Numbered from the stretch's first letter, positions 39,643-48,520 are shown. The stretch: DNA of 64,000 nucleotides from Cupriavidus oxalaticus (GCF_004768545.1 NZ_CP038639.1:248001-312000), one strand, 5' to 3'. The notes: a model not told the origin generated them from the letters alone. Made by a program: numbers and translations.

Positions 39643-40932
39643 ATGCACGCACCCATCACCTACAGCGAACCTGGCGGACGCCGCAGCCTCCTGGAGGAGC
39701 GGCCCACACGGCCACCGATCATCGGCAAGATCCGGCCCGGTATTAAGGTTCTGACCAAGGCCGCCCGCGAGAAGTCCGAAGCCGTCAAGATCCATGACCG
39801 GATGTTGGCGCAGGGTCAAAGCTTCGAGCGAATCGGGGCAGAGATTTCCCGAGCCACCGGGATCAAAACGCCCCTTGTACCGAAGAACGTGCCGTGGTTC
39901 ACTTGCCGCGGCTCGGACTTCGCCAACCCGGCAGTGGCTGAAGACATCGTGAAGCGCTACGGTGAGGACCGTGGCGACGGCAACGGCTTCCGCCTTTGGC
40001 GCTTCCCGGTCATCTTCGCGTTCGACGACTGGTTGAGCAATATGCCCAATCAGCTCGTGGCATGGACGCAGAGCGGTCGCCAGTTCTTCTCGGAGTACGG
40101 GCCGGACGGCAGGCGCTACTGCAAGATGTACGCGCCCCCCGTGCGAGACGCTCGCGCCAATCGCGCGAAGCGAACCTGGGGCGGCCGCACCATCATCCTG
40201 CGACAGGACGACGATATCCCTGACGGCATCTGCGATCCGCATATGTGCCCGCAGTACCAGGAGGGGAATTGCAACCTGTCGGCCAGTTTCTATTTTGCGC
40301 TGCCCAGCATTTGTGGCCTTGGCCTCATCGAAATGCCGACAACCTCAATTTACGTCCTGCAAAAGGCTCACGCCGCCATGCAGACCGTAGCGTTGGCGCG
40401 CGGCAGGCTGGTGGGCGTCAAGTTCTGGATGGCGAAGCAGGAGGTGGAGATCAGCCGTATCGATGATAGCGGAAGGGCCGTGCGCCAGATGCAGTGGCTC
40501 ATCACGCTGGACGCCGAGATCGATATCGCTGCCCTGCTGGACGGGTCGGACCGTCGTGCGCCGGCACTCGAGATGGCGACGCAGGCAGTTGCTGCGCTGG
40601 AAGACGAGTTACATCCAGCGGAGCAGACGCCGCTGCCGGGCAATGAACCGCCGAATCAACCGGAGGTTGTTGATACCCCTGCCGCTCATCAAGTGCCCGT
40701 CGACGGCGAAGACCTGGAAAGTCAGTTCGAGGATCTGATGGCGCGCCTGGGCCTGGCCAATCAGGAGGGCCGGGCGCAGTTCCGCATCTACGCGTCTGCC
40801 ACATTCGGGCGCGGCTGGACCAAGCGCGACCAGGACGTTCGCCAGTTGCTTGGCGAAATGCGCACAGCGCTGACCAATCCGCTCGCGTTCCGCGAACAGG
40901 TCGCCGCGATCGCTGCCGAAGTCGCACCGTAA
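39643..40932 (+). CDS. gp3-like (recombination directionality factor-like) protein
   Basis: A 429-residue protein with the pattern of the gp3/hydrolase-or-metal-binding family found in phages and PRTRC plasmids: IIGKIRPGIKVLTKAA near the start, then a Cys cluster ICDPHMCPQYQEGNCNLSAS, a IPTTS-like segment (LIEMPTTSIYVLQKAHAAM) and GRLVGVKFWMAKQEVEIS. Gp3 of phage phiBT1/phiC31 type controls integrase direction; here the role is unproven. The C-terminal part after an acidic linker is helical. AAAGGA lies upstream of the ATG at 39643. Confidence 0.75.
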   Translation: MHAPITYSEPGGRRSLLEERPTRPPIIGKIRPGIKVLTKAAREKSEAVKIHDRMLAQGQSFERIGAEISRATGIKTPLVPKNVPWFTCRGSDFANPAVAEDIVKRYGEDRGDGNGFRLWRFPVIFAFDDWLSNMPNQLVAWTQSGRQFFSEYGPDGRRYCKMYAPPVRDARANRAKRTWGGRTIILRQDDDIPDGICDPHMCPQYQEGNCNLSASFYFALPSICGLGLIEMPTTSIYVLQKAHAAMQTVALARGRLVGVKFWMAKQEVEISRIDDSGRAVRQMQWLITLDAEIDIAALLDGSDRRAPALEMATQAVAALEDELHPAEQTPLPGNEPPNQPEVVDTPAAHQVPVDGEDLESQFEDLMARLGLANQEGRAQFRIYASATFGRGWTKRDQDVRQLLGEMRTALTNPLAFREQVAAIAAEVAP

Positions 40933-40950
40933 CGTCGTGCCGGCATGTCA

Positions 40951-40977
40951 GGGGAAGCCATACGGCTTCCCCTTTTT
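40951..40977 (+). terminator. Terminator after the gp3-like gene
   Basis: GGGGAAGCC-ATAC-GGCTTCCCC followed by five T. Again placed about 40 bases before the next start codon. Confidence 0.85.
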
Positions 40978-41020
40978 CCTTTCCTGCCGCGCGCCGGCAC
41001 ATTCCCTTGGAGGTCATACC

Positions 41021-42484
41021 ATGCACAACGAAGGCGATAGCCTGCTTGTCGCGCATTTCTCGGATCTGCACTATTCCCCCGGCCATCTGGCAGAGGCCGA
41101 TCGCTGTTTCGGCTTTGCGGTCGATGATGCAATTGCCGGCGGCTGTCAGGTTGGCGTGGTGTCGGGGGATTCCACAGACCATCGCCTGGATGCGCACACG
41201 CCGGCGCTGTCTACGCTGGCACGCCGCGTCCACCAGTTGACGGCGCGCATGCCCGTCTTGATGCTGCAAGGCACGTACAGCCACGAGCCCCCGGGCACGC
41301 TGGACCTGTTTCGCCTCATCGGCGCACAGTACCCGGTCTATGTCGCGGATCGTATCCATCAGGTTGCGCTATGCGACGGGCAGTTCGTGCCGTCGGCGAG
41401 GCCCGTCTTTGACGCCGCGGAGATCGACGCGCTGCTAGCGCAGCACGGCATACCGGAGGTGGTGTTCACCTGTGTGCCGACGGTCAACAAGGCCGTTCTG
41501 GCGGCCGCGGCTGGCGTTGCGAGTGCTGCCACGGCAGTTGGCGATCACCTGGCCGACTATCTGAAGGCTGCGGGCACCGTCAATCGCCAATGGCGATCTC
41601 TGGGCGCGAGGACGATCGGCGTTTCCCACGGTACCGTCAACGGATGCCAGACTGAGCACGGAGTGCCGATGGCCGGATTCGACCACGAATTCACCATTGG
41701 TGCACTGTTCGATGCCGACTGCGATGCCTTCATGCTCGGCCACATTCACCGCGCCCAGCAATGGGCGCAGGAGGGCAGGGTGGTGGCCTATCCGGGCTCC
41801 ATCGGGCGCTTCCATTATGGTGAGATCGGGGACAAGGGCTACCTCCGGTGGCAGATTGCTCCCGGCCGGGCCGAGGCCTCGCTGGTGGCGACCCCGGCGC
41901 GGCAGACCGTTTGCATTGACTTCGACGGCCCGCCGGATATGGCGCAGCTGACCGAGATGGCCGCCGACGCTGCCGACAAGTTCGTGCGCATCCGTTGGTC
42001 CGTCAACGAGGAGCACCGTCAGCTTGTGGACCGGCAGGCCATCACGGCTCTCTTTGGCGCCAGTGCGGAGGTGAAGCTCGAAGCCCGGGTGCTCCCGGCT
42101 GTGCGTAGCCGTGCCGAAGGCATCAGCCGGGCCGCAACGTTGCCCGAGAAGCTGGGGCGCTGGTGTGAGTTGACGGGCGTTGAGGCCAATCCACTCTTGG
42201 ACAGCCTCTCGATGCTTGAAACGCTCGATGCGCAGGCGATTGTTGATCGCGTGCTGACGGATCTTGCTGCCGATCCGGTACCACCCGCACCTGATGCTGC
42301 CCCACCCGAGCCTGTGGTGCCACCAGTCCTAGCGGCGCTGGTTGGCATGGAGTTGGAAGACGACGTTGGTGCGTTTCCGGCGCCGCTAGTCTCGAAGAAC
42401 GAAACGGACCCCAGACCGGCCTTGCCATCGTCATCGCCTGCCGCCCCTGCGATGGACTGGCTGACGGACGATCTTTTTGCGTAG
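41021..42484 (+). CDS. Mre11/SbcD-like metallophosphoesterase
   Basis: A 487-residue calcineurin-like phosphoesterase resembling SbcD/Mre11. Metal-binding motifs seen are FSDLHYSP (D-x-H), VSGDSTDHR (GD-x-x-D), and GHIHRAQQ (GHxH). The usual GNHD motif appears altered, as LQGTYSHEP, which is unusual. A CHS-like YHPGSIGRFHYG segment follows (AYPGSIGRFHYGEIGD). The C-terminal 160 residues are helical with a Pro-rich linker. It would nick or degrade DNA ends with the SbcC-like ATPase at 43164. AGG lies upstream of the ATG. Confidence 0.85.
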   Translation: MHNEGDSLLVAHFSDLHYSPGHLAEADRCFGFAVDDAIAGGCQVGVVSGDSTDHRLDAHTPALSTLARRVHQLTARMPVLMLQGTYSHEPPGTLDLFRLIGAQYPVYVADRIHQVALCDGQFVPSARPVFDAAEIDALLAQHGIPEVVFTCVPTVNKAVLAAAAGVASAATAVGDHLADYLKAAGTVNRQWRSLGARTIGVSHGTVNGCQTEHGVPMAGFDHEFTIGALFDADCDAFMLGHIHRAQQWAQEGRVVAYPGSIGRFHYGEIGDKGYLRWQIAPGRAEASLVATPARQTVCIDFDGPPDMAQLTEMAADAADKFVRIRWSVNEEHRQLVDRQAITALFGASAEVKLEARVLPAVRSRAEGISRAATLPEKLGRWCELTGVEANPLLDSLSMLETLDAQAIVDRVLTDLAADPVPPAPDAAPPEPVVPPVLAALVGMELEDDVGAFPAPLVSKNETDPRPALPSSSPAAPAMDWLTDDLFA

Positions 42485-42558
42485 CGATCCGCATACAACT
42501 TTGAGCATGCGAGCCATGTTCCGGCAGCCCTAGAGGCTGCCGAAACCCGGTTTTCTTC

Positions 42559-42592
42559 GCGTCCTTGACGCATCGACCCCGCAGTATCCATC
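42559..42592 (+). promoter_or_regulatory. Repeated leader element, copy 8
   Basis: GCGTC-CTT-GACGC-ATCGAC, then a weak second hairpin and CATCTTCTTTC. It starts the 42661-43164 unit. Confidence 0.7.
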
Positions 42593-42660
42593 TTCTTTCT
42601 ATCTACCCAGACGGGTGCTTCCCGTCCGGGGCGTACTCCGTCCTCTTCCAGGAGTGCAAA

Positions 42661-43176
42661 ATGATTCTGTACCACGCCGGTCCTGACTGGCTGTTCGTTG
42701 AGGAAACGTGCATCGACCGCTCGGTGATGGCCAAGCGCCTGGCCGACGCCCATGACTTTACACAATGCATGCTGTATGAACCGTTCGGCCAGGGCCGCGG
42801 TACGGTGATCGCCAAGCGCGGTCACATGCTGGTCCTGGCGCTTGGTGAGGTCGGCCGAAACACCTTCTTTGCCGTGGCACCTTCCAAGGAGCTGCAGGAC
42901 CTGATCTGGTCAGCATCCAACGGCTTGGCTTCCCAGTGGAGCCAACTCGAGCTCAGGGCCATCACTGGCCTTGAGGATTGGCCAGCTGTGATCAAGATGG
43001 CCGCCGGCGAGTTTGCCGCAGCCCGTCGCTCTCTGGAGCGCGCCATCGCTGGCAAGCCGGAACGCGATGTACCGGTCCTCGCCGAGATGCCAGTGTTTGA
43101 CGACAACGCCATGGAAGTGCCGTCTGACTACCTTCACTCCTTCAACGGTACGGAGGTGTCCGAATGCGTCCACTGA
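42661..43176 (+). CDS. Hypothetical protein coupled to the SbcC-like gene
   Basis: A 171-residue protein starting MILYHAGPDWLFVEE, with GGAG about 6 bases upstream. A strand-rich N terminus (GRGTVIAKRGHMLVLALGEVG) is followed by a helical middle. The gene overlaps the SbcC-like start by 13 bases and lies between the SbcD-like and SbcC-like genes, so it may be a third subunit. The family is unknown to me. Confidence 0.7.
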   Translation: MILYHAGPDWLFVEETCIDRSVMAKRLADAHDFTQCMLYEPFGQGRGTVIAKRGHMLVLALGEVGRNTFFAVAPSKELQDLIWSASNGLASQWSQLELRAITGLEDWPAVIKMAAGEFAAARRSLERAIAGKPERDVPVLAEMPVFDDNAMEVPSDYLHSFNGTEVSECVH

Positions 43177-45488
43177 AACTGATGCTCACCGGATTCTATG
43201 GGATCCGCGACGGCATGAAGCGCGATAGCGTCACATTGGACCTGACGACGCTGCCGGGGGGGCTGATCGCCCTTGTCGGCCCCAACGGGGCTGGCAAGAC
43301 CACGATCATGGACAACCTGCACCCGTTTCCCATCATGCCGAGCCACGCAAGCAAGATGTCGGTCGACGCGTTCTCGTACTGGGACCATCTCTGCGCCCCG
43401 CGCGCGGAGAAGGATCTGGAGTGGGAGCACGGTGGCAAGACGTATCGCTCCGCGTTCGCGTTCCGCAATCCTGGCAGGAGCCGCAAGGCCGAGTACTACC
43501 TGTTCGAGAAGGACGCTGAAAGTGACTGGAAGCCCCTGCAGTTGCCTGACGGTACGCTGTCGGACGGCAAGGCGGAGACCTACAACCGGTGTCTGGAGGC
43601 CGTGCTGGGGTCGCCCGAGGCGTTCTTCACCAGCGTGTTTTCTGCCCAGAACCGTCGACCGCTCGCCAGTTACCAGGCCGGCGAGATCAAGAAACTGCTT
43701 GCCGAGCTGCTCGGGATCGAGCACCTGCGCGACTTGTCCGCGAAAGCGGGGGAGGTAGGCAAGCTGCTCACCCGCTCGCTGGACACTCTGCAGCGCGACG
43801 TGTTGACCCTCACGGGAAAGCGCGATCGTGCCGCGGTAGTTGCCAAGGAGATCTGGCAGGTTGGGGAAAGCCTGGATGCCCAGCGCGAGGCCAGGGAGCT
43901 GGAAACAGCCAAGGGTGTCAAGCTGATGCAGGAGCGCGCGACGCTGGCTGCGAAGCAGGAGGCCAATGCCGGTACCGAAGCGCGGTTGCGGGAATTGAAT
44001 CAGCGCAAGGGCGAGTTGGAGCAGCGTGCGGTATTGCTGGCCAGCGACGAACGGGCGGCTGCCGGCCGTGCTGCGGTGCGCCGACGCGATCTGGACCGAA
44101 ATGCGGCAAGCCACCGCGCAGTGCTGGCGGAGGCCTCTGCCATTGAATCGGCTGCCGGCGAGCGGGATGCCTTGCAACTTGCCATCGGCCGGAAGCAGGC
44201 GGAACTGGTTAGCCAGCAGGCGACTGTTGAGAAGCTCGATGCGGTGCAGGTCGAGCACGCAGCGCTCAGTTCCGAGCTCAAGGGCCTGGAACAACGCGGT
44301 GCCTCGGCGGCGCAGTTGGTCAAATCGCTCAAGCTGCAGGCCGACGTCATCGAGACTGTTCCTTGCCGGAACGACCCGATGCATGCCACCTGCCCGTTGC
44401 TGGCACAAGCCCGGAATGCCAAAGCGAGCCTCAGTGAGCAAGCCGTGACAGTTGAGGCGCTTCGCGACAGCTATCGCAAGAAGCTGGCGCACGCGCAGTC
44501 GATGGAGGAAACGCTTGCCGACCGCGCAAAGGCGCGGAATGCTTCCGCGGCGCTGCGATCCGACCTGGAGCGCGATCAGCAATCGCTGCAGCGTCTCACG
44601 GCGCTGGCGGCCAGGAGACCCATGCTCGACGCCGCGCGCGAAGGACTGGCGCAGGCCGACCGCGATCTGACCACCTTGACTGAGGAAGGCGCGTTGCGCG
44701 CAGACCGCCACAAGCGGGATGTTGCGGACGTGCAAGCCCAGCTTGACGCGGTGCGAAGGGAACTGGCATCGCTGGCCACAGAGGATGTGACCGGCATGCT
44801 GGCCCAGCTGGACCGCCAGATCGCTGTCAGCCGGGAGGCTGGCGCTGCCATCGCCGGCCGGATCGAAGCGCTGATCCGGCAGGAGAGCACGCTGACGGCG
44901 GAACGCGAGCGCCTGGATGCCGAGCTCGCCGGCTTACCGGCAGCAGAGGCCAAAGTACAGGCGCTGTCCGACAAGATCGCGCAGTGGAAGCTGTTGGCGA
45001 AAGGCTTGGGCAACGATGGCGTGATCGCGTTGTCCATCGATGACGCGGGCCCGGCCATCACGCAAATCGTCAATGACCTATTGCTGGCCTGCTATGGACC
45101 GCGATTCACCATCGCGATTCAGACGCAGACCGAATTGGCCAACGGCGAGAAGCGGGAGGGATTTGCCATTGATGTGATCGACGCCGACAACGACAGCACG
45201 AAGGATTTCTCCGTGATGTCAGGTGGACAAAAGGTGTGGATCAATGAGTGTCTGACGCGTGGAATCGCCCTTTACCGGTCGCAGGACGCGCAGCAGCCGT
45301 TTCAGACCCTCTTTACTGACGAGGCCGATGGCCCCTTGGATCCGGAGCGCAAGCGCGCCTTCATGAGAATGAAGCGCGAAGTGCTGCGGCTGGGCGGCTA
45401 CGAACGAGAGTTCTTCATCTCGCAAACGCCGGATCTGGTCGACGAAGCTGACGGTGTCATCGATGTAGTTGCCCTGGCGGCGCAGTAA
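43164..45488 (+). CDS. SbcC/Rad50-like ATPase
   Basis: A 774-residue SMC-like ATPase, shorter than SbcC (about 1050). Walker A is ALVGPNGAGKTTIMD (about 39-47). Long coiled coils flank a central apex near residue 400 with Cys residues in VPCRNDPMHATCPLL, a zinc-hook-like turn of form C-x8-C. The ABC signature is VMSGGQKVWINE (near 685) and Walker B TLFTDEADGPLDPER (near 718). With the Mre11-like protein encoded upstream it would form an SbcCD-type nuclease for hairpins and blocked ends. It starts inside the preceding gene and is followed by two terminators. Confidence 0.9.
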   Translation: MRPLKLMLTGFYGIRDGMKRDSVTLDLTTLPGGLIALVGPNGAGKTTIMDNLHPFPIMPSHASKMSVDAFSYWDHLCAPRAEKDLEWEHGGKTYRSAFAFRNPGRSRKAEYYLFEKDAESDWKPLQLPDGTLSDGKAETYNRCLEAVLGSPEAFFTSVFSAQNRRPLASYQAGEIKKLLAELLGIEHLRDLSAKAGEVGKLLTRSLDTLQRDVLTLTGKRDRAAVVAKEIWQVGESLDAQREARELETAKGVKLMQERATLAAKQEANAGTEARLRELNQRKGELEQRAVLLASDERAAAGRAAVRRRDLDRNAASHRAVLAEASAIESAAGERDALQLAIGRKQAELVSQQATVEKLDAVQVEHAALSSELKGLEQRGASAAQLVKSLKLQADVIETVPCRNDPMHATCPLLAQARNAKASLSEQAVTVEALRDSYRKKLAHAQSMEETLADRAKARNASAALRSDLERDQQSLQRLTALAARRPMLDAAREGLAQADRDLTTLTEEGALRADRHKRDVADVQAQLDAVRRELASLATEDVTGMLAQLDRQIAVSREAGAAIAGRIEALIRQESTLTAERERLDAELAGLPAAEAKVQALSDKIAQWKLLAKGLGNDGVIALSIDDAGPAITQIVNDLLLACYGPRFTIAIQTQTELANGEKREGFAIDVIDADNDSTKDFSVMSGGQKVWINECLTRGIALYRSQDAQQPFQTLFTDEADGPLDPERKRAFMRMKREVLRLGGYEREFFISQTPDLVDEADGVIDVVALAAQ

Positions 45489-45510
45489 GGCTGCCCCATC
45501 GTCCAACATG

Positions 45511-45542
45511 CCCGCATCTCCGAAAGGTGAGCGGGCTTTTTC
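45511..45542 (+). terminator. Terminator of the SbcC-like unit
   Basis: CCCGC (45511-45515) pairs with GCGGG (45531-45535), followed by CTTTTTCT. Confidence 0.7.
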
Positions 45543-45554
45543 TATCTGACTACG

Positions 45555-45592
45555 AAAAAAAACCCCGAGATCCGCAAGATCTCGGGGCTTTT
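45555..45592. terminator. Bidirectional terminator between SbcC-like and HU genes
   Basis: AAAAAAAA-CCCCGAGATC-CGCAA-GATCTCGGGG-CTTTTT. A 10-bp perfect stem with A tract and T tract serves both the plus-strand unit and the minus-strand HU gene. Confidence 0.92.
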
Positions 45593-45618
45593 TCTTTGGC
45601 TCGTGGGAACCGGGACGA

Positions 45619-46050
45619 TTACATCGCGGCGTCCTTCAGCTTCTTCAGCGGACGAACCTTCACCTTTACGGATGCCGGCTTGGCAGCGAACCACTGTTCT
45701 TGGCCCGTGAACGGATTCTTGCCGAAGCGCTTCTTCGTAGCCGGAACCTGGATGGCCGCCACTTTGAACAGACCCGGCAGGGTGAATTCGCCGGCGCCCT
45801 TCTTATGGATCGCGCTCACCATGGTGTTTTCGAGGTGGGACAGCACAGTCTGAACGGTCTTCTTGTCCAGTTCGGTCTGGGTGACCAGGTGGGCGAGTAG
45901 GCTCGACTTGTTGAACGTGTCCTTCAGAGGCTTGGCGACCGGGACGGCTGCGGCAGCCTTCTTGGCCGGAGCGGCCTTCTTTGCCGGAGCAGCTTTCTTT
46001 GCTGCGGTCTTCGTTGCAGTCTTTGCTACGGGTTTCGCTTTCGTGGCCAT
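45619..46050 (-). CDS. HU-family protein with Lys/Ala-rich N-terminal tail
   Basis: A 143-residue protein. Residues 1-45 are a basic low-complexity tail with repeats of AAPAKK (KKAAPAKKAAPAKKAAAA), resembling histone H1-like tails in Burkholderiaceae. Residues 46-143 are an HU/IHF-type domain (NKSSLLAHLVTQTELDKKTV, GEFTLPGLFKVAAIQVPATK, RFGKNPFTGQEQWFAAKPA). The tail should bind DNA by charge and the core bend it. Mainly Bordetella- and Ralstonia-like genomes carry such proteins. It ends at a strong shared terminator. Confidence 0.9.
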   Translation of the reverse strand: MATKAKPVAKTATKTAAKKAAPAKKAAPAKKAAAAVPVAKPLKDTFNKSSLLAHLVTQTELDKKTVQTVLSHLENTMVSAIHKKGAGEFTLPGLFKVAAIQVPATKKRFGKNPFTGQEQWFAAKPASVKVKVRPLKKLKDAAM

Positions 46051-46181
46051 AGTCGTGTCTGGTTAGAAAAAAATGCGCGCCTGTAAGCGATTTAGGGTGG
46101 CGCACCGGCGAAGAATAGCAAAAGCAGGCGCGTATGCAATAGGGATGGCCCGATATCGTGTGCGCGCCAAGGATTGCTCGA

Positions 46182-46433
46182 TCAGCCGATCCTGAGCGCG
46201 TGACAAGCGCGCCGGATGCGTGCAGCTGCCGCTCTCGCGGAGTCGCCCACTGCATGCCAGTCGTGGTGCCACCATGCGATAACGCTGGCAGTGGCCACGG
46301 TGTCCTCGGCACGGATGACGGCAATGACTTCCTCCGCGACGGCGGCCCACCAGGCCGCACCCTCACCGTCGCTTGCCCTTGGGTCGATCGCACGGCGGTA
46401 AATGACCTTCACAGTGTCCAGTGGAATATCCAT
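46182..46433 (-). CDS. Small hypothetical protein after the degenerate recombinase
   Basis: An 83-residue helical protein starting MDIPLDTVKVIYRRAID with AAGGAAG before the ATG, 8 bases after the recombinase stop. It is rich in Ala and Trp (GAAWWAAVAEEVIAVIRAED, SVIAWWHHDWHAVGDSA). No family is recognised. The position suggests it is co-expressed with the recombinase. Confidence 0.6.
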   Translation of the reverse strand: MDIPLDTVKVIYRRAIDPRASDGEGAAWWAAVAEEVIAVIRAEDTVATASVIAWWHHDWHAVGDSARAAAARIRRACHALRIG

Positions 46434-46441
46434 GATCTTCC

Positions 46442-47404
46442 TTATTCGGCCTTTGCTGGCGCGTCAGGCGAGCTATTTTGGTGCATTGGCTCGTCCGCTG
46501 TCGGCAGCGTCGCAGCAATTCGGTCACAAGTGCGATGGCTGGCCAGCCCCAACATGCGGCTGACCTCATCACGTGAGTTGCCTGCCAGGAGATGGCGCCG
46601 GCAGAAGGTATTGCGCAACGTGCGGGGGCTTGGCTCTGCACCGGAGAACCCCATTGCGGCAAGTGCGGTCGCCACGATGCGACCGAAGCTCATGTCGGTG
46701 ATCGGTCGGCCATCGGGGGTGAGCGTGAAAAGTAGGTCGCCCTCGACGGGGAGAATCGAGCGGCGGGCACACCAAGTCCGTAGGACAGGTATCGCGAAGT
46801 CGGCGAGGTGAACCGTGCGCGCGTCCCGTGCGCCGTGTGCCGACACAAAAAGATAGGGCGGGTTTGCATCCGCGATCAGATCCCTCATACGCGCTGCTCG
46901 CGCTTCCCCTGCTGTAACACCCGTTGCGAGGAATGTTGCGACGATCGCGCGGCCGCGCAAGCCGGCCAGGTCCTCGGCAGGCGATAGAAGATAGGCCTGT
47001 AGCCGCGCATCCTCCGCCTCATCAAGGAATAGGGGTGTGGGTTCTTGATCTGGCCAGCGTTCAGCAAAGAGGAGTGCGGCCGCTGGATTGTCCTGCCGCA
47101 CGCCGGCGAAGACCAGATGTCGGCACAGGCGGTCCAGCAGCTTCACATACCGCATGCGGGTAGCCTGGGAGTACGACCGGCCGTCGGTCGTCCGCCAGAA
47201 CGCGTCAACATCGGCGGTGCCAAATGAGGCGATGGTCGCGCCCCTGTTCATCAGGTGTCGGCGGAAGTGCTCGAACATTGCCTGATGTTGGACGATCGAG
47301 CGTGCCGAGAAGGGGCGGCGATCTGCGCCGGCCGCCTCACGCGTCTGCCAGTCGCGGTAAGCCTGGGTCGGGTTGCTGAGCCAGAGGGAATCCATTTGTG
47401 CCAT
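46442..47404 (-). CDS. Tyrosine recombinase-fold protein with degenerate active site
   Basis: A 320-residue protein of tyrosine-recombinase shape: a core-binding N-terminal part (SIVQHQAMFEHFRRHL) and a catalytic-like C-terminal part. The expected residues are altered: the first Arg segment reads ATGVTAGEARAARM (Arg missing), the HxxR box reads RTLRNTF (His missing), and the final His/Tyr region reads MLGLASHRTCDRIAAT (no Tyr at the usual place). It may bind DNA without cutting it. I place the start at 47404; the frame is open to 47476. A TATATAAC -10 lies just before it, so the transcript has almost no leader. Confidence 0.65.
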   Translation of the reverse strand: MAQMDSLWLSNPTQAYRDWQTREAAGADRRPFSARSIVQHQAMFEHFRRHLMNRGATIASFGTADVDAFWRTTDGRSYSQATRMRYVKLLDRLCRHLVFAGVRQDNPAAALLFAERWPDQEPTPLFLDEAEDARLQAYLLSPAEDLAGLRGRAIVATFLATGVTAGEARAARMRDLIADANPPYLFVSAHGARDARTVHLADFAIPVLRTWCARRSILPVEGDLLFTLTPDGRPITDMSFGRIVATALAAMGFSGAEPSPRTLRNTFCRRHLLAGNSRDEVSRMLGLASHRTCDRIAATLPTADEPMHQNSSPDAPAKAE

Positions 47405-47501
47405 ACCCGCTGTTATATACTGAAAATACCTCATCTCGTACACGTGCCGCCGCTTCGCGGCGTGTATCGCTTCCAAGAGAGAGGTCTAACAGCGGCCTGC
47501 C

Positions 47502-47690
47502 TTAGCGGTTGCGGCGCGAGGCAAGCAGCGCATACCGCTTTTCGGGCGGGAACTGAAGATTGCCGACCTTCGCCCACGCCTTCAGGCCTGCATGGGCCAA
47601 CGCCACGAGTTTGTCGGGCGGGGCTGGCCAGTTTCCTTCTCGGCATAGATCGCCGCCATCAGCGTTGTGAGGTATAATTTCACTTTCATG
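47502..47690 (-). pseudogene. Truncated duplicate of the 48828 gene
   Basis: About 50 codons (PDKLVALAHAGLKAWAKVG, NLQFPPEKRYALL, SRRNR) match the 48828-49160 product (GQLLALTHAGYKAWAKEG, NLHFPEPKRYALL, RARRNR) but the middle of about 40 codons is deleted. The end also matches at DNA level (TAGCGGTTGCGGCGCG in both). It is a decayed copy of a small gene. Confidence 0.6.
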
Positions 47691-47745
47691 AAAGAATCGG
47701 AAGCAGCTTCCACGCTGACCTCCCTTCTTCACGGGACGGGCTTCC

Positions 47746-48078
47746 ATGCCGCGACCACTACCTGATCCGACGCCGCCTTCGCGCGCGACAATTCGCACCA
47801 TTCACCAACTGGGCGAGCGCATTCGAGCCACGCGAGCAGGGGAGGGGATGCCGATTGACCAGGCGGCAAGGCATTGCGCTGTCTCGATCGGCATGTTGTC
47901 CAAGCTGGAGAACGGCAAGGGCGTCAATCTCGAGCATGCCCTGCGTGTGCTGGACGGCCTGGGTTTGACGATGCTGGTCGTACCCAAGGCGCATGCGCCT
48001 TGGCTCGAACAGGCAGCGGCTCATGCGGCCAAGATCGGCGATGCGGCTAGGGATCAGCATGCCTGGCTGGAAGGTTAG
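47746..48078 (+). CDS. XRE-family (HipB-like) transcription regulator
   Basis: A 110-residue protein with a helix-turn-helix at about residues 25-82: LGERIRATRAGEGMPIDQA, AARHCAVSIGMLSKLENGKG, VNLEHALRVLDGLGLTMLVVP. The pattern is that of HipB antitoxin-type repressors, which bind palindromes and often a HipA kinase. No hipA follows; the next genes are small DUF2188-like ones. It may be an orphan regulator. ATG choice at 47746 is the first in frame and has no clear ribosome site. Confidence 0.8.
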   Translation: MPRPLPDPTPPSRATIRTIHQLGERIRATRAGEGMPIDQAARHCAVSIGMLSKLENGKGVNLEHALRVLDGLGLTMLVVPKAHAPWLEQAAAHAAKIGDAARDQHAWLEG

Positions 48079-48275
48079 AGACGCCGATCAGGACGGGCGT
48101 CATGCCCGGGTGCGGTTTTCGACCGGTACGGAAATGCCATTCGCTTGGCGTGCTGACGCGCCTTATGCCTTGCTGGGCCATCCGATTCAGTGCCGATCCT
48201 GTGGGCGGCTTTTCCCCGGCTGCGGCGTGGGCGGCAGCCCATGCGTGCGGGGAAAATCGGCGAAGAAGCGTTCGT

Positions 48276-48454
48276 AGGGCGGTCGCATTCGAGGTCACGG
48301 ACGGCGGTCACTCTACCCTAGCGAGGAAGAGGCCATTGCTGCCGGGACAGAAAAGGCCAACCAAGACAAGGTCGAACTGCTGATCCATGGTCCGGATGGT
48401 CAGATCCGCGAGCGCAACTCTTTCGGCAACGATCCACGCTCGATCAAGGGGTGA
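48276..48454 (+). pseudogene. Frameshifted DUF2188-like gene
   Basis: The frame AIAAGTEKANQDKVELLIHG, then GPDGQIRERNSFGNDPRS, is a DUF2188 C-terminal half. Its N-terminal partner (VAFEVTDGGHSTL at 48282-48320) lies in another frame, so a one- or two-base change near 48316-48320 splits it. No ATG precedes the C-terminal frame after the stop at about 48273. Confidence 0.6.
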
Positions 48455-48520
48455 TACGCTTCCCCCACGGGGTGGCATCTGGCGTCGCGGCATGGCCTGC
48501 GGCGATCTTTGGAGCTTCTG

